Shown: in pieces, positions 7,085 to 18,549 of the stretch | Layout: the number at the start of each line of letters is the position of its first letter | Numbering within the stretch: position 1 is the stretch's first letter | Source: Marinobacter segnicrescens | Lineage (GTDB): Bacteria; Pseudomonadota; Gammaproteobacteria; Pseudomonadales; Oleiphilaceae | Reading direction: 5' to 3' | DNA: 64,000 bases | Assembly: GCF_900111555.1 (NCBI RefSeq) | Contig: NZ_FOHZ01000003.1 | Coordinates: 105,777 to 169,776 of the forward strand | Notes under the pieces: generated by a model | The model's input: the letters and a program-made list of their open reading frames with translations, nothing else | What the model was told of the DNA's origin: nothing | Databases searched by the model: none | Made by a program: the position numbers and the translations under genes

Positions 7085-7287
7085 TGCAAGTAGATTGCCC
7101 CACCTGCAAGAAACCCGTTGAGTGGAACGACAAGAACCCTCATCGTCCGTTCTGCTCCGACCGTTGCCGCCTGATCGACCTCGGCGCCTGGGCCAGCGAA
7201 GACTACCGTATCCCCTCCCAGCAGCCGGTATCGGAAGACGATCTGCTGGACTCACTGCAACAGCAGGGCTCAGACAAGCCCCACTGA
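7084..7287 (+). CDS. yacG: DNA gyrase inhibitor YacG
   Basis: A 67-residue zinc-finger protein with the exact YacG pattern: C5 and C8 (CPTC), C24 and C28 (CSDRC), then [16 protein letters not shown]. YacG binds the gyrase B subunit and inhibits its activity in E. coli. Its ATG overlaps the kinase stop by one base, so it is probably co-translated with the truncated kinase. In relatives it usually follows coaE and pilD, which are not seen here. Confidence 0.93.
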   Translation: MQVDCPTCKKPVEWNDKNPHRPFCSDRCRLIDLGAWASEDYRIPSQQPVSEDDLLDSLQQQGSDKPH

Positions 7288-7407
7288 ATCGTCCGCCGGC
7301 TGAACGGAGTTTAAGTTGAGCACCACCAGCACCGTCGGTAGTATGCGGAAGCGTAACTGACGTGATCCGAGAAGAATGATACAACCAACTTTCAGAGGTA
7401 TCCCATC

Positions 7408-7977
7408 ATGCTGTTCAGGACTTCTGCCATTGCCCTGCCTGTCGCCCTCTCCCTGGTGGCAGCGCCAGCCATTGCCGCCGATGCAGACTTCAGCCTGACC
7501 AATGAGTCCGTAAAGGGTCAGATGAATTTCTTTGACGCCCGCTCGGACATCCAGGCAGGCGCAGGCTATACCTATCATGAAGGCAGCCGCCACCTGATCA
7601 ACGGCGACTTCCACGCCCAGGGGCGCACGGCGTTGGGCAATCTGCCCACAACAGCCGGCATCGGTTTCCGCGGCCTTGCGTGGGACGACGACGATGACCT
7701 GGATGGCGGCGCGGTGGGTATCGGCGGCTTTGCCACCGTGAATATCCCCAACGTTCCGGGCCTGTCCTTCACCGGCAGCGCTCACTATGCGCCCAGCATC
7801 CTGTCGTTTGGCGACTCCGATGACCTGACGAACCTGGAACTTCGTGCCAGCTATCGCGTTATCCGCAACGCGGATGTCTTTGCCGGTTACCGGTACATTA
7901 ACACCGACCTGGATAACAGCAACGGTGATATCAACCTGGATGAAGGCGTCCTGGCTGGCATCAAGATTTTCTTCTGA
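7408..7977 (+). CDS. YfaZ-family outer membrane protein
   Basis: A 189-residue protein with a signal peptide ending at AIAAD (about residue 23) and alternating amphipathic strands typical of a small beta-barrel, ending in a C-terminal aromatic residue pair (KIFF) as outer-membrane proteins do. The pattern (YTYHEGS, GFRGLAW, GGFATVNIPNVPGLSFTGS, LRASYRVIRNADVFAGYRY) fits the YfaZ family, whose function is unknown. It stands alone, with 120 bases before it and 74 after. A cagaggta ribosome-binding site is near 7396-7403. Confidence 0.8.
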   Translation: MLFRTSAIALPVALSLVAAPAIAADADFSLTNESVKGQMNFFDARSDIQAGAGYTYHEGSRHLINGDFHAQGRTALGNLPTTAGIGFRGLAWDDDDDLDGGAVGIGGFATVNIPNVPGLSFTGSAHYAPSILSFGDSDDLTNLELRASYRVIRNADVFAGYRYINTDLDNSNGDINLDEGVLAGIKIFF

Positions 7978-8051
7978 TACAAACCTGAACAGAATTATCC
8001 TCGTAGTCACTGGTACACTCCCGATTACCGGAACCAGCTGCGAGGATTCGA

Positions 8052-8975
8052 ATGTCTGCAGGTTTGAGAAGTCTGATGTTGTTTGTGCCCCTGGCGGCGG
8101 TAGCGCTCTGGGGCACACTGTACTCTCCCCCTCCCCTGGACCGCACCGCTCCGGACGACGATATCGAGCTAGCCTCCTTGCCAGACCTGCCGGACTGGAT
8201 TCTTGAACCCCTGCCCAACTTCGACCTCTACCAGGATGTCACCGAGAAAAAGGCCGCCTTCTTCTCCTACCTCTATAGCCGTACCGTGCTGGTTAACAGC
8301 CGGATATTGCTGGAACGTCAGCATCTTCAGGCACTTCAGGCCAAGGAGTCACTTGATGATGCCGACAGGGACTGGCTCGCAGCCCAGGCCGAACGACTGC
8401 GGGTGGACGAAGACAATGGTAGTGATGAGATGTTCCGTTTGCTGTTGAGACGGCTGGATACCGTCCCGCCTTCACTGGTACTCGCCCAGGCCGCAAACGA
8501 ATCGGCCTGGGGTACCTCCCGCTTTGCCCGGCAGGGCAACAACCTTTTCGGCCAGTGGTGTTTCTCCCGTGGCTGCGGCCTGGTGCCGCTCAACCGCCCT
8601 GAAGGAGCCAGCCACGAAGTTGCGAGTTTTCGCTCTGCCTACCACTCAGTGCGGGCCTACGTGCAGAACCTGAACCGACATCCCGGCTACAGGGCGCTTC
8701 GGGACCTGCGAGCCACCATTCGTGAGAAGGGTGAGCATCCCACCGGTGTGCAACTGGCCGCCGGTCTGGGCAGCTACTCGGAACGAGGCGAGGAATACAT
8801 CCGGGAAATTCGCAGCATGATCCGGTACAACAACCTGGTGTGGTACGACCAGAAGTACCGGGACATCATCGTCCACCGGGACAACATCGAGGGCCTTCTG
8901 GAGCTGGCAATAGCCCCGGAAGAGCACCTCCAGCCTGACTATCAAACATCACCGGATACAACATCGGCCAACTGA
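8052..8975 (+). CDS. Bax-like glucosaminidase-domain protein
   Basis: A 307-residue protein with an N-terminal membrane anchor or uncleaved signal (about 4-25) and a C-terminal glucosaminidase domain of the FlgJ/Bax type. The core PPSLVLAQAANESAWGTSRFA (139-159) contains the predicted catalytic Glu150, followed by GNNLFGQWCF and the SYSERGEEYI motif (about 245-254). Enzymes with this domain cut the peptidoglycan glycan chain. The acidic proline-rich stretch after the anchor (residues 26-60) is a linker. Function beyond wall hydrolysis cannot be told. Confidence 0.85.
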   Translation: MSAGLRSLMLFVPLAAVALWGTLYSPPPLDRTAPDDDIELASLPDLPDWILEPLPNFDLYQDVTEKKAAFFSYLYSRTVLVNSRILLERQHLQALQAKESLDDADRDWLAAQAERLRVDEDNGSDEMFRLLLRRLDTVPPSLVLAQAANESAWGTSRFARQGNNLFGQWCFSRGCGLVPLNRPEGASHEVASFRSAYHSVRAYVQNLNRHPGYRALRDLRATIREKGEHPTGVQLAAGLGSYSERGEEYIREIRSMIRYNNLVWYDQKYRDIIVHRDNIEGLLELAIAPEEHLQPDYQTSPDTTSAN

Positions 8976-8990
8976 AAAGGCGCCCTGACG

Positions 8991-10088
8991 TCAGGCCTTG
9001 TGCGGAGCCCCCAGGTACTCCCGTGACTGCATTTCCAGCAGCCGGGACTCGGTCCTCTCAAACTCAAAGCCCAGGCGACCGCCGGCATAGAGGTCGGTGA
9101 TCGGCGCTTCCGCGGAAATGATCACCTTGACGTTGCGGTCGTAGAACTCGTCAATCATATTGATGAAGCGACGGGCCTGGTCGTCCTTGTCACGACCCAA
9201 AACCGGCACATTCGACACTATGATGGTCTGGAACTCCCGGGCCAGCTCGATGTAGTCATTCTGGCTTCGGGGGCCATCACACAGCTCCCGGAACTCAAAC
9301 CAGACCACATCATCGGCATGGGCCCTGGCCTGCAACTTGCGGCCATTCACTTTCAGGTTAAGGGAGTGGCTGGCAGCCTCCACCGCCAGGCTGTCAAAGC
9401 TCCGCCTGAGGCTGATATCCGCCTGCTCGTCCAGTGGCGAGTGGTAAAGCTCTGCCTGTTCAAGGGTCCGCAGACGGTAATCCACGCCACCATCCACATT
9501 GACCACGTCGGTGTACTTCTTTACCAGGTCAATGGCAGGCAGGAAGCGGGCGCGCTGCAGGCCATCCCTGTAGAGACCGTCCGGCTGGATATTGGAAGTG
9601 CACACTAGCGAGACCCCCCGACTGAACAGTCCGTCCATCAGGGTAGCCAGGATCATCGCGTCGCCGATGTCGGACACGAAGAACTCATCAAAACAGATTA
9701 CCCGGGCCTCATCGGCAAAGCGGGCGGCGACCTTCTCAAGGGGGTTCTTCTCCCCCTTCAGCTGCTTCAGTTCATTATGGACCCGTTGCATGAAACGGTG
9801 AAAGTGGACCCGCATCTTGCGTTCGAAGGGCAGCGACTCATAGAAGGTATCCATGAGATAGGTCTTGCCACGGCCGACGCCTCCCCAGAAATAGAGGCCC
9901 TTGACCGGCTCTTCCCGCTTTTTACGGACTTTCAGGGAAAACTTCTTCAGTGGCCTGGCGCGCTCGTTTTCCGCTTCCACCAGTCGCTCGTACAGAGACT
10001 GCAGCCGTCTTACGGCGTCTTCCTGCGCCGGATCCCGTTCAAAATCCGGTCGCTCAAGGTCTTGCTGGTATCGTTCCCAGGGTGTCAT
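8991..10088 (-). CDS. zapE: Cell division ATPase ZapE (AFG1 family)
   Basis: A 365-residue AFG1-type ATPase with Walker A GGVGRGKT at residues 69-76, Walker B CFDEFFVSD (around 134-142) and the conserved N-terminus MTPWERYQQDL. In E. coli ZapE associates with the Z-ring under stress and destabilises FtsZ polymers in the presence of ATP. It is transcribed alone, convergent with the Bax-like gene (15 bases between stops) and divergent from yhcB. Full length, no anomalies. Confidence 0.93.
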   Translation of the reverse strand: MTPWERYQQDLERPDFERDPAQEDAVRRLQSLYERLVEAENERARPLKKFSLKVRKKREEPVKGLYFWGGVGRGKTYLMDTFYESLPFERKMRVHFHRFMQRVHNELKQLKGEKNPLEKVAARFADEARVICFDEFFVSDIGDAMILATLMDGLFSRGVSLVCTSNIQPDGLYRDGLQRARFLPAIDLVKKYTDVVNVDGGVDYRLRTLEQAELYHSPLDEQADISLRRSFDSLAVEAASHSLNLKVNGRKLQARAHADDVVWFEFRELCDGPRSQNDYIELAREFQTIIVSNVPVLGRDKDDQARRFINMIDEFYDRNVKVIISAEAPITDLYAGGRLGFEFERTESRLLEMQSREYLGAPHKA

Positions 10089-10241
10089 TCAGAGCCTTCC
10101 CCTTTCAGGATCAGGTATCGGGATGAAAAATCGGCGCGGTATTGTCGCAGATTTACGGAGTTGCCGCCATTTTACGGAGCGCGACGGCATTAAGACTTTC
10201 GCAGGGACACCAGCCCATGGGCAGGCCCGGTGCTAAACGGG

Positions 10242-10247
10242 TATACT
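10242..10247 (+). promoter_or_regulatory. Candidate -10 box for yhcB
   Basis: TATACT lies 36 bases upstream of the yhcB ATG in the 195-base divergent zapE-yhcB region. No good -35 match is visible 16-18 bases upstream, so the call rests on the -10 alone. Confidence 0.35.
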
Positions 10248-10283
10248 CTTTTTCATAAGGACTTCCAACAGGACGAGCACTCT

Positions 10284-10730
10284 ATGACAAACCTGATTCT
10301 GGCCGCCGTTGCCGCTCTCGCCGCAGGACTGATCATCGGTCTGCTGATTGGCCGTTCCAGCCAGGGTTCCACCCTGCGCCAGCGCCGTGCCGAGCAACAG
10401 ATTGAAGAACTGCGCAACGAATACACCCGCTACCAGGCCCAGGTGAACGAGCACTTCATGGAGTCGGCTCACCTGCTACGCCGGTTCAACGATGCTTTCC
10501 GGGATGTAAACCACCATATGGCCCGTGGTGCCAACCGCCTGGCCAACGACGACGAATGGCTGGAAGAACTGGAGCAGGAGAAGCGCCGAGCCCGTCTGAC
10601 AGACACCAGCGCCGAGTCAGGCGATGTAGCGGAACCCCCGCGGGACTATGCCCCGAAAAAGGATCCGGAAGAGAAAGGCACCCTGGCGGAAGGCTACGGC
10701 CTCACCGATGAAGAAAAGGCAAAGGCCTGA
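10284..10730 (+). CDS. YhcB/ZapG-family inner membrane protein (DUF1043)
   Basis: A 148-residue protein: one N-terminal membrane helix (about residues 3-23, rich in Ala and Gly), then a charged helical cytoplasmic domain with QQIEELRNEYTRYQAQVNEHF typical of DUF1043 and a disordered acidic tail. YhcB (also called ZapG) links cell division, envelope growth and rod shape in E. coli. I chose the ATG at 10284 because the membrane helix starts there; an upstream ATG at 10230 adds 18 residues of non-family sequence. Confidence 0.88.
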   Translation: MTNLILAAVAALAAGLIIGLLIGRSSQGSTLRQRRAEQQIEELRNEYTRYQAQVNEHFMESAHLLRRFNDAFRDVNHHMARGANRLANDDEWLEELEQEKRRARLTDTSAESGDVAEPPRDYAPKKDPEEKGTLAEGYGLTDEEKAKA

Positions 10731-10741
10731 TGCCAGCCTGC

Positions 10742-10767
10742 GCGGCTCTTCACGACTGAGGAGCCGC
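10742..10767. terminator. Weak hairpin between convergent yhcB and nif3-like gene
   Basis: GCGGCTC (10742-10748) pairs with GAGCCGC (10761-10767) around a 12-base loop. There is no T run on either side, so terminator function is uncertain. Confidence 0.35.
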
Positions 10768-10782
10768 CAGCTTGCCTGAAAC

Positions 10783-11526
10783 CTATACCGGGTTGTCGCA
10801 GTCGATAAACTGGTGCTCTATCCCGAACTCCCTGGCCAGCGCCTCTCCGATCGCCTGCACACCGTAGCGCTCAGTGGCATGGTGACCAGCGCCAAAGTAG
10901 TGGATGCCACATTCCCGCGCCGTGTGGGTCGTCGGCTCCGAGGCTTCGCCACTAATATAGGCATCAACGCCAGCCTCTACCGCCAACGGAAGGTAACCCT
11001 GAGCCGCCCCGGTGCACCAGGCGACGCGCCGTATCACTTCCGGACCTGCACCTACATGGAGCGGCCTTCGTTCCAGCCTCTCTTCAAGGTGCCTGGCAAA
11101 TACCTCTGCCGACATAGCCTGCGGCAACTGCCCCTCCCACAGAAGCCCCGAAAGCGGCCTCGGGTCAGCAATACCAAGCACATCCGCCAACTGCCGGTTG
11201 TTCCCGTAGTCCGGATGATCGTCCAGGGGGAGGTGGTAGGCGACCAGGTTGACATCGTGGTCAAGCAGGGTCTTGATACGGGCTTTTTTCATACCGGTGA
11301 GGGGCTGGGGTTCACCTTTCCAGAAATAACCATGATGTACCAGGACCATGTCTGCACCAGCGTCCACCGCGGCATCAATCAAAGCCTGTGAAGCGGTTAC
11401 GCCGGTCACCAGGCGACTGACCTGCTCACTGCCTTCTACCTGGAGCCCGTTGGGACAGTAATCCTGGAAGTTCTCCGGCGTCAGCCAGTTGTCCAGGGTT
11501 TTCAGGATATCGCTTCGTGTCGCCAT
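10783..11526 (-). CDS. Nif3-like dinuclear metal center protein (YbgI family)
   Basis: A 247-residue NIF3/YbgI-family protein. Metal-binding elements include DMVLVHHGYFW (HH pair) and, near the C-terminus, HYFGAGHHATERYGVQAIGE. Members form hexameric toroids with two metals per subunit; proposed roles include a GTP cyclohydrolase-like or hydrolase activity, unproven for most. The ATG at 11526 is preceded by GGGAGGA at good spacing, so I prefer it to the upstream start at 11556. It is the last gene of the minus-strand run after hisC. Confidence 0.9.
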   Translation of the reverse strand: MATRSDILKTLDNWLTPENFQDYCPNGLQVEGSEQVSRLVTGVTASQALIDAAVDAGADMVLVHHGYFWKGEPQPLTGMKKARIKTLLDHDVNLVAYHLPLDDHPDYGNNRQLADVLGIADPRPLSGLLWEGQLPQAMSAEVFARHLEERLERRPLHVGAGPEVIRRVAWCTGAAQGYLPLAVEAGVDAYISGEASEPTTHTARECGIHYFGAGHHATERYGVQAIGEALAREFGIEHQFIDCDNPV

Positions 11527-11577
11527 GAAATCCTCCCGTCGGTGAGCTGTGACCATGCAGTGAACGCCCGCTGACGC

Positions 11578-12636
11578 TCAGTTCACCAGACCTTTCAGGG
11601 CCTGCAACAATTCATCGTTCTGTTCGGCGGTACCAATGGTAATTCTCAGGAAGTCATCAATTCTTGGCTTGTCGAAATGGCGAACGATGATGCCCCGCTC
11701 GCGGAGACGGAGCGCCAGGTCCGCGCCCTTCTGGCTGGCGTGGCGAGCGAAGATGAAGTTTGCCGAGGAAGGCAAAACCTCGAAACCCATGGCAGTCATG
11801 GCCAAGGTAACCCGCGCCCGCTCATCCATTACCCGCTGTCGGGTTTCGTTAAACCAGGCTTCATCCTCAAACGCCGCAACCGCTCCCGCCTGGGCCAGGC
11901 GGTCCAGGGGATAGGAGTTGAAGCTGTTCTTGACGCGATTCAGGGCCTCGACAAGATCCCGGTGACCTATTGCCAGGCCAACGCGCAGCCCGGCCAGGGA
12001 GCGAGCCTTGGACAGGGTCTGGCTTACCAGCAGGTTCGGGTAACGGTCCACCAGTGTGACCGCCGACTCGGCGCCAAAATCCACGTAGGCCTCGTCTACC
12101 ACCACGACACTGTCAGGGTTACCTGCCACGATCCGTTCAACCTCCACCAATGGCAGTGCCCGGCCAGTAGGTGCGTTAGGGTTTGGGAAGATAATGCCAC
12201 CATTGGGCACCAGGTAGTCCTGCGGATCGATCTCAAAATCGCCCGTCAGCGGCACCAGCTGGCTTTCCACGCCGTACAGTCCGCAGTAGACCGGATAGAA
12301 GCTATAAGTAATGTCAGGAAACAGAATCGGTCGATCCTGCTTCAGCAGGCCCTGGAAAATATGGGCCAGCACCTCGTCGGATCCATTACCGACGAACACC
12401 TGCTCCGGTGATACCCCGTAACAGGTGGCAATCACGGAGCACAACTGCTCGCTCTCCGGGTCCGGATACAGGCGCAGGCGCTCATCCAGCTGCGCCCGGA
12501 TCGCCTCCAGCACCCGGGGCGAGGGACCGTAGGGATTCTCATTGGTGTTGAGCTTCACCAGCCGTTCCATCTTCGGCTGTTCACCCGGAACGTACGGCTT
12601 GAGCTGACTGACCAGGGAACTCCAGAACTTGCTCAT
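11578..12636 (-). CDS. hisC: Histidinol-phosphate aminotransferase
   Basis: A 352-residue fold-type I PLP enzyme with [13 protein letters not shown] near the N-terminus, [17 protein letters not shown] and the lysine motif [16 protein letters not shown]. It converts imidazole-acetol phosphate to histidinol phosphate in histidine synthesis. It lies nine bases downstream of hisD, so hisG-hisD-hisC form a single cluster, as in Pseudomonas-type genomes where the remaining his genes are elsewhere. Confidence 0.95.
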   Translation of the reverse strand: MSKFWSSLVSQLKPYVPGEQPKMERLVKLNTNENPYGPSPRVLEAIRAQLDERLRLYPDPESEQLCSVIATCYGVSPEQVFVGNGSDEVLAHIFQGLLKQDRPILFPDITYSFYPVYCGLYGVESQLVPLTGDFEIDPQDYLVPNGGIIFPNPNAPTGRALPLVEVERIVAGNPDSVVVVDEAYVDFGAESAVTLVDRYPNLLVSQTLSKARSLAGLRVGLAIGHRDLVEALNRVKNSFNSYPLDRLAQAGAVAAFEDEAWFNETRQRVMDERARVTLAMTAMGFEVLPSSANFIFARHASQKGADLALRLRERGIIVRHFDKPRIDDFLRITIGTAEQNDELLQALKGLVN

Positions 12637-12645
12637 GGTCGCTCC

Positions 12646-13959
12646 TCAGCCCTCGTCCCTGATGCGGTACTCGGCGGAACGGGCGTGGGCGGTCAGCCCT
12701 TCACCACGGGACAGAACGGAGGCAACACGCCCCATCCGGTCAGCACCGGCGGCCGAAAAGCCAATCAGCGACGAGCGTTTCTGGAAATCATAAACGCCCA
12801 GTGGCGATGAAAACCGGGCGGTACCGGAAGTCGGCAGCACATGGTTGGGGCCGGCACAGTAGTCCCCGAGAGCTTCAGCGGTATAGCGACCCATGAAGAT
12901 CGCTCCCGCATGACGGATCTTCTCCACCAGCGACCGGGGCTCTTCAACGGATAGCTCCAGGTGCTCCGGTGCAATCCGGTTGGAGACCTTCGCCGCCTCC
13001 TCCAGGTCCCTTACCTTGATCAGCGCGCCCCGATCAGACAATGAACGGGCAATGATATCGGCCCGCTCCATGGTGGGCAGCAGCTTGCGGATACTTGCTT
13101 CCACTGCGTCCAGGAACGCACCATCCGGGCTGATCAGAATCGACTGGGCCTGCTCGTCGTGCTCCGCCTGTGAGAACAGGTCCATGGCAATCCAGTCGGG
13201 ATCGGTCTTGCCGTCACAGATCACCAGGATCTCGGAAGGGCCGGCAATCATATCGATACCCACGGTACCGAACACCTCACGCTTGGCAGTGGCAACGAAG
13301 ATGTTTCCCGGACCCACGATCTTGTCCACCGCGGGTACTGTCTCGGTACCGTAAGCCAGCGCACCGACAGCCTGCGCCCCACCCAGGGTAAATACACGGT
13401 CAACCCCGGCAATCACCGCAGCCGCCAGTACCATGTCGTTGACCACACCGGCCGGTGTGGGCACCACCATAACCACTTCCGATACCCCTGCCACCTTGGC
13501 GGGAATAGCGTTCATCAGCACCGAAGAGGGATAGGCCGCCTTGCCGCCGGGCACGTAGATGCCGACCCGGTCCAGTGGCGTCACCTTCTGCCCCAGCACC
13601 GTGCCGTCGACGTCCTCATACTGCCAGGAATCCTGCTTCTGACGCTGGTGGTAATCCCGGATTCGCCCAGCCGCCGCCTCCAGGGCTTCCCGCTGCTCCG
13701 CCGGAATCCGCTCCAGGGCCTGCTCCATACGGGTGATGGACATCTCCAGCTCGGCCATGGACGCCACTTCGAGCTGATCAAACTTCGCGGTAAACTCCAG
13801 CACCGCCTGGTCGCCCCGCAGCTTCACCTCACCGAGAATATGACGGACCGACTCGTTCACCTGATGGTCGACACTGTCTTCCCATGCCAGGAGGCGGGAC
13901 AGCGCATCATCAAAACCTGCATCGGAAGCAGACAATCGGGTCATCGAAACGTCGGTCAT
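12646..13959 (-). CDS. hisD: Histidinol dehydrogenase
   Basis: A 437-residue enzyme with all HisD hallmarks: [49 protein letters not shown], and the zinc-site segments ([19 protein letters not shown]). It oxidises histidinol to histidine in two NAD-dependent steps. I chose the ATG at 13959, eight codons inside the longest frame, because AGGTGA lies six bases before it. It sits between hisG and hisC. Confidence 0.95.
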   Translation of the reverse strand: MTDVSMTRLSASDAGFDDALSRLLAWEDSVDHQVNESVRHILGEVKLRGDQAVLEFTAKFDQLEVASMAELEMSITRMEQALERIPAEQREALEAAAGRIRDYHQRQKQDSWQYEDVDGTVLGQKVTPLDRVGIYVPGGKAAYPSSVLMNAIPAKVAGVSEVVMVVPTPAGVVNDMVLAAAVIAGVDRVFTLGGAQAVGALAYGTETVPAVDKIVGPGNIFVATAKREVFGTVGIDMIAGPSEILVICDGKTDPDWIAMDLFSQAEHDEQAQSILISPDGAFLDAVEASIRKLLPTMERADIIARSLSDRGALIKVRDLEEAAKVSNRIAPEHLELSVEEPRSLVEKIRHAGAIFMGRYTAEALGDYCAGPNHVLPTSGTARFSSPLGVYDFQKRSSLIGFSAAGADRMGRVASVLSRGEGLTAHARSAEYRIRDEG

Positions 13960-14003
13960 AACAATCACCTGGAAGCAACACAAAGTGTCAGTAAACGGGA
14001 ACC

Positions 14004-14657
14004 TCAGGCTTCAACAGCCCGGCGAGCCTCTACAGCCTGCCCCATCTTCTCGATAATGGGCTGCAACAGGGCGTGCTTCATCTTCATGGACGCCCGGTTG
14101 GCTATCAGGCGGGTACTGATGTTCTCGATCAGGTCCCGCGCCTCCAGCCCGTTGGCCTTCAGCGTATTACCAGTATCCACAATATCCACGATCTCATCGG
14201 CCAATCCCAGGATCGGCGCCAGCTCCATCGCCCCATAGAGCTTGATGATATCCGCCTGGCGTCCCTGGGCCGCGTAGTAACGACGCGCCAGGTTCACGAA
14301 CTTGGTGGCCACCCGCAAGCGCCCCTGGGGGGCCGGCTGTCCCTTGACCCCGGCGGTCATCAGCCGGCAGCGGGAAATATTCAGGTCAAGTGGCTCATAG
14401 AGCCCCTCACCCCCGTGCTCCATCAGCACGTCCTTGCCGGTCACACCCAGGTCGGCACCACCATACTGGACGTAGGCAGGAACGTCCGTCGCGCGGATAA
14501 TCAGCAAACGTACATTGGGGTCGGTGGATGGGAACACAAGCTTGCGGGACTTACTGATATCGTCCACGAACTCGATTCCAGCTTCCCGCAACAACGGAAT
14601 GGTCTCGTCGAGTATGCGCCCCTTCGAGAGCGCAATGGTAATCGAAGTCTCGGTCAT
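14004..14657 (-). CDS. hisG: ATP phosphoribosyltransferase, short form
   Basis: A 217-residue short-form HisG ([57 protein letters not shown]). It catalyses the first committed step of histidine synthesis, joining PRPP and ATP. Short forms need the regulatory subunit HisZ, which is not in this window. The ATG at 14657 gives the normal length; the longer frame to 14699 overlaps the murA stop codon. It follows murA directly, a Pseudomonas-like arrangement. Confidence 0.94.
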   Translation of the reverse strand: MTETSITIALSKGRILDETIPLLREAGIEFVDDISKSRKLVFPSTDPNVRLLIIRATDVPAYVQYGGADLGVTGKDVLMEHGGEGLYEPLDLNISRCRLMTAGVKGQPAPQGRLRVATKFVNLARRYYAAQGRQADIIKLYGAMELAPILGLADEIVDIVDTGNTLKANGLEARDLIENISTRLIANRASMKMKHALLQPIIEKMGQAVEARRAVEA

Positions 14658-14695
14658 CGGTAATCCGTCCGGTTCGAATGTCTTGGCCGCCCGTC

Positions 14696-16229
<1,534 letters not shown>

Positions 16230-16279
16230 ACGCGGTTTAACCTCAAAGTTTTACGAAACGAAGGCGGAATTGTACCGGA

Positions 16280-16585
16280 TTATAGGGAGCCGGTCAGCCA
16301 GCTGGAAACGCCATTCAGGCGGGAGAGTTCAAGCAGGTCAGGGGAGGCCCCTTCATAGGTGAGGGTCTGGGACCTGGCTGCCGCCGCCCGGTGCCAGCAC
16401 AGCAATAACGACAGCAGCAGGCTACTGGCTGTAGACACCGATGACAGGTCAATGGTGACCACCGACTGCCCTGACTGCTGCGAAAGCCAGTCTTCACCCT
16501 GCTGCCGCAGACACACTACGTTGTCTGCGGTCACCTGGCCGGCGAGCTCGAGGCGCTCACCGGCGACACGGACACTGGCCGTCAT
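16280..16585 (-). CDS. mlaB: STAS-domain lipid-transport protein MlaB
   Basis: A 101-residue STAS domain with the conserved Ser/Thr loop region VTIDLSSVSTASSLLLSLLLCW. MlaB binds the MlaF ATPase and is needed for activity and stability of the MlaFEDB complex in the inner membrane. It overlaps mlaC by four bases, consistent with translational coupling. Sequence is divergent, as usual for MlaB, and the call rests on position plus fold pattern. Confidence 0.88.
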   Translation of the reverse strand: MTASVRVAGERLELAGQVTADNVVCLRQQGEDWLSQQSGQSVVTIDLSSVSTASSLLLSLLLCWHRAAAARSQTLTYEGASPDLLELSRLNGVSSWLTGSL

Positions 16586-17277
16586 TCCTGATTCGCGCCC
16601 TGGTCCATTTCGTCATCCAGGTTGAGGGAAGCCACTGCCTCGCCCCAGTTATCGATGACGGCATCCACATCGCCTCGACGAGCCTCCATTTCCTGGGCAA
16701 ACCGGTCACGGAATGCCAGGCCAATGTTGACCCCTTCAACAATTACGTTTTCCATCAGCCAGTCACTGTCACTGCCCTTGCGATACATGGAGTAGGTGAC
16801 CTGGTAGCGGTCACCTGACTCGGTGGTCACCAGCAGGTTCACCGACGCGCGATCATCGTCGCGGGGGTTGATCTCGGCCTGCTGAACCTCGATCTCGAAA
16901 CTGTCGGAATTGTTCACCAGCGCCTGGGCATAGCTGTCAAACAGGCTGCGCTTGAAGCGAACGACGAACTCATCCCGCTGTTCGGGGGTAGTCTGGCGCG
17001 CGTAACGCCCCATTACCCGGGCAGCAATCCGGCGAAAATCCACAAAACCGGTAAGGGCCTCTTCCATCTCACCGTAAAAGGATTCGGGGTCCTGTTCGTA
17101 CAGGCCCTTCTCTTCGTTCAGGCGCTCTACCAGTTTCTGGGTGTTCTCATCCACGTACTTGGCCAGGTCCTGGTTGTTGGCAACAGCCGGACGAGCCAGC
17201 AAGGCGGACACCAGCACCATGGCAAACAACGCCAGTGTATAAGGTGTGAGACGAACTGTGTGGCGAACCGCGGTCAT
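16582..17277 (-). CDS. mlaC: Periplasmic phospholipid-binding protein MlaC
   Basis: A 231-residue Tgt2/MlaC-family protein with a signal peptide (membrane segment about 11-30, ending AVA-N). Typical segments are GFVDFRRIAARVMGRYARQ and VNLLVTTESGDRYQVTYSMYRK, WLMENVIVEGVNIGLAFRDRF. It carries phospholipids across the periplasm between MlaA in the outer membrane and MlaFEDB. It lies between mlaD and mlaB in the operon. The C-terminus has an acidic tail of about 25 residues. Confidence 0.94.
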   Translation of the reverse strand: MTAVRHTVRLTPYTLALFAMVLVSALLARPAVANNQDLAKYVDENTQKLVERLNEEKGLYEQDPESFYGEMEEALTGFVDFRRIAARVMGRYARQTTPEQRDEFVVRFKRSLFDSYAQALVNNSDSFEIEVQQAEINPRDDDRASVNLLVTTESGDRYQVTYSMYRKGSDSDWLMENVIVEGVNIGLAFRDRFAQEMEARRGDVDAVIDNWGEAVASLNLDDEMDQGANQE

Positions 17278-17304
17278 GGGTTTCTCCTGAGTTGCTTTCC
17301 TGAC

Positions 17305-17763
17305 TTAGTCGCCACCCTGACCGGAGGCGAAATTGCTGATCATGCGCTCAATATTGAGCGCCGACTGGGTTTCGTAAAAAGTATCTCCATCCGCCAGCGA
17401 CTGCATATCAGCGCCCGGGGAGATATCAATATACTGCTCACCCAGCAAACCCGATGTACGTATGATCGCTGAGCTATCGGCAGGGATGGAATCGATGGCG
17501 GCAGAGATATCCATCACCACCCTTGCCTGGAACGTCTCCTGGTCAAGCGTCACTTCGCGGATCTGCCCTACCTGGACACCCGCCATGGAAACCCGCCCCC
17601 TGGGCCCCAGCCCGCCGGCGTCGTTGAAATAGGCGTCGACCGTGTAGGTATCACCGGCCGGCTTGAAGGTCAGCCCGCTCACCTGCAACGCCAGGAACAA
17701 CAGCGCTGCGCCACCGGCCAGGATGAACAGACCAACGATAATCTCTGTCGTTCTCTGAGCCAT
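17305..17763 (-). CDS. mlaD: MCE-domain protein MlaD
   Basis: A 152-residue protein with one N-terminal membrane helix (IIVGLFILAGGAALLFLALQ, about 8-27) and a single MCE domain (YTVDAYFNDAGGLGPRGRVSMAGVQVGQI; LGEQYIDISPG). It forms the hexameric ring of the MlaFEDB phospholipid transporter. The start shares one base with the mlaE stop, so they are coupled. Confidence 0.95.
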   Translation of the reverse strand: MAQRTTEIIVGLFILAGGAALLFLALQVSGLTFKPAGDTYTVDAYFNDAGGLGPRGRVSMAGVQVGQIREVTLDQETFQARVVMDISAAIDSIPADSSAIIRTSGLLGEQYIDISPGADMQSLADGDTFYETQSALNIERMISNFASGQGGD

Positions 17764-18542
17764 CAGAAACTCCCGAACATGACGGCGGTCAGGACGAAGT
17801 CGAGACCAAGTACCGTCAAGGATGAAAATACCACCGTTCTGGTAGTGGCGGCGCTGATGCCCGCGGACGTCGGCACACAGTCGTAGCCCTGATAGACGGC
17901 AATCCAGGTGCAGGCGACACCGAATACCAGGCTTTTGATAACACCATTGACCACGTCATCCGCGAATGCCACAGATGCCTGCATATTGCCCCAGTAGGAG
18001 CCCTCAAACACACCCAGCCATTCCACACCAACCAGCATACCGCCCCAGATACCCACCACCGAAAAAATCAGCGCCAGCAACGGCATGGAAATAAACCCGG
18101 CCCACAGGCGTGGCGCCATGACCCGGCGCAGAGGGTCGACCCCCATCATTTCCATACTGGACAGCTGTTCCGTTGCCTTCATCAGACCGATCTCCGCTGT
18201 CAGCGCCGACCCGGCCCGGCCGGCAAACAGCAAGGCGGTGACCACCGGCCCCAGTTCCCGCAAAAGCGTGAGCGCGATCATCTGGCCAATGGCGCTTTCA
18301 GAACCGAAATCAGTAAGAATGGTATAGCCCTGAAGCGCGAGCACCATGCCAATAAACAGCCCGGACACAATGACAATCGCCAGGGAAAGTACGCCAATCC
18401 TGTAGATCTGCTGTATCAGCAAAGGGCCACCCACCGAAGGGTTCGGCGCGCCCACCAGCGACCTCCACAGGAAGAAGCCGGCCCGCCCGAGGGAAGCCAG
18501 GGTGTCCAGGCCCCGGCGCCCCACACGGGCAATACGGTTCAT
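17763..18542 (-). CDS. mlaE: Phospholipid ABC transporter permease MlaE
   Basis: A 259-residue permease with five to six membrane helices and the family segments [44 protein letters not shown] and [19 protein letters not shown] chose the ATG at 18542, seven bases after the mlaF stop, because it gives the normal 260-residue length; a longer frame to 18647 runs into mlaF. Confidence 0.95.
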   Translation of the reverse strand: MNRIARVGRRGLDTLASLGRAGFFLWRSLVGAPNPSVGGPLLIQQIYRIGVLSLAIVIVSGLFIGMVLALQGYTILTDFGSESAIGQMIALTLLRELGPVVTALLFAGRAGSALTAEIGLMKATEQLSSMEMMGVDPLRRVMAPRLWAGFISMPLLALIFSVVGIWGGMLVGVEWLGVFEGSYWGNMQASVAFADDVVNGVIKSLVFGVACTWIAVYQGYDCVPTSAGISAATTRTVVFSSLTVLGLDFVLTAVMFGSF

Positions 18543-18549
18543 CAACGCA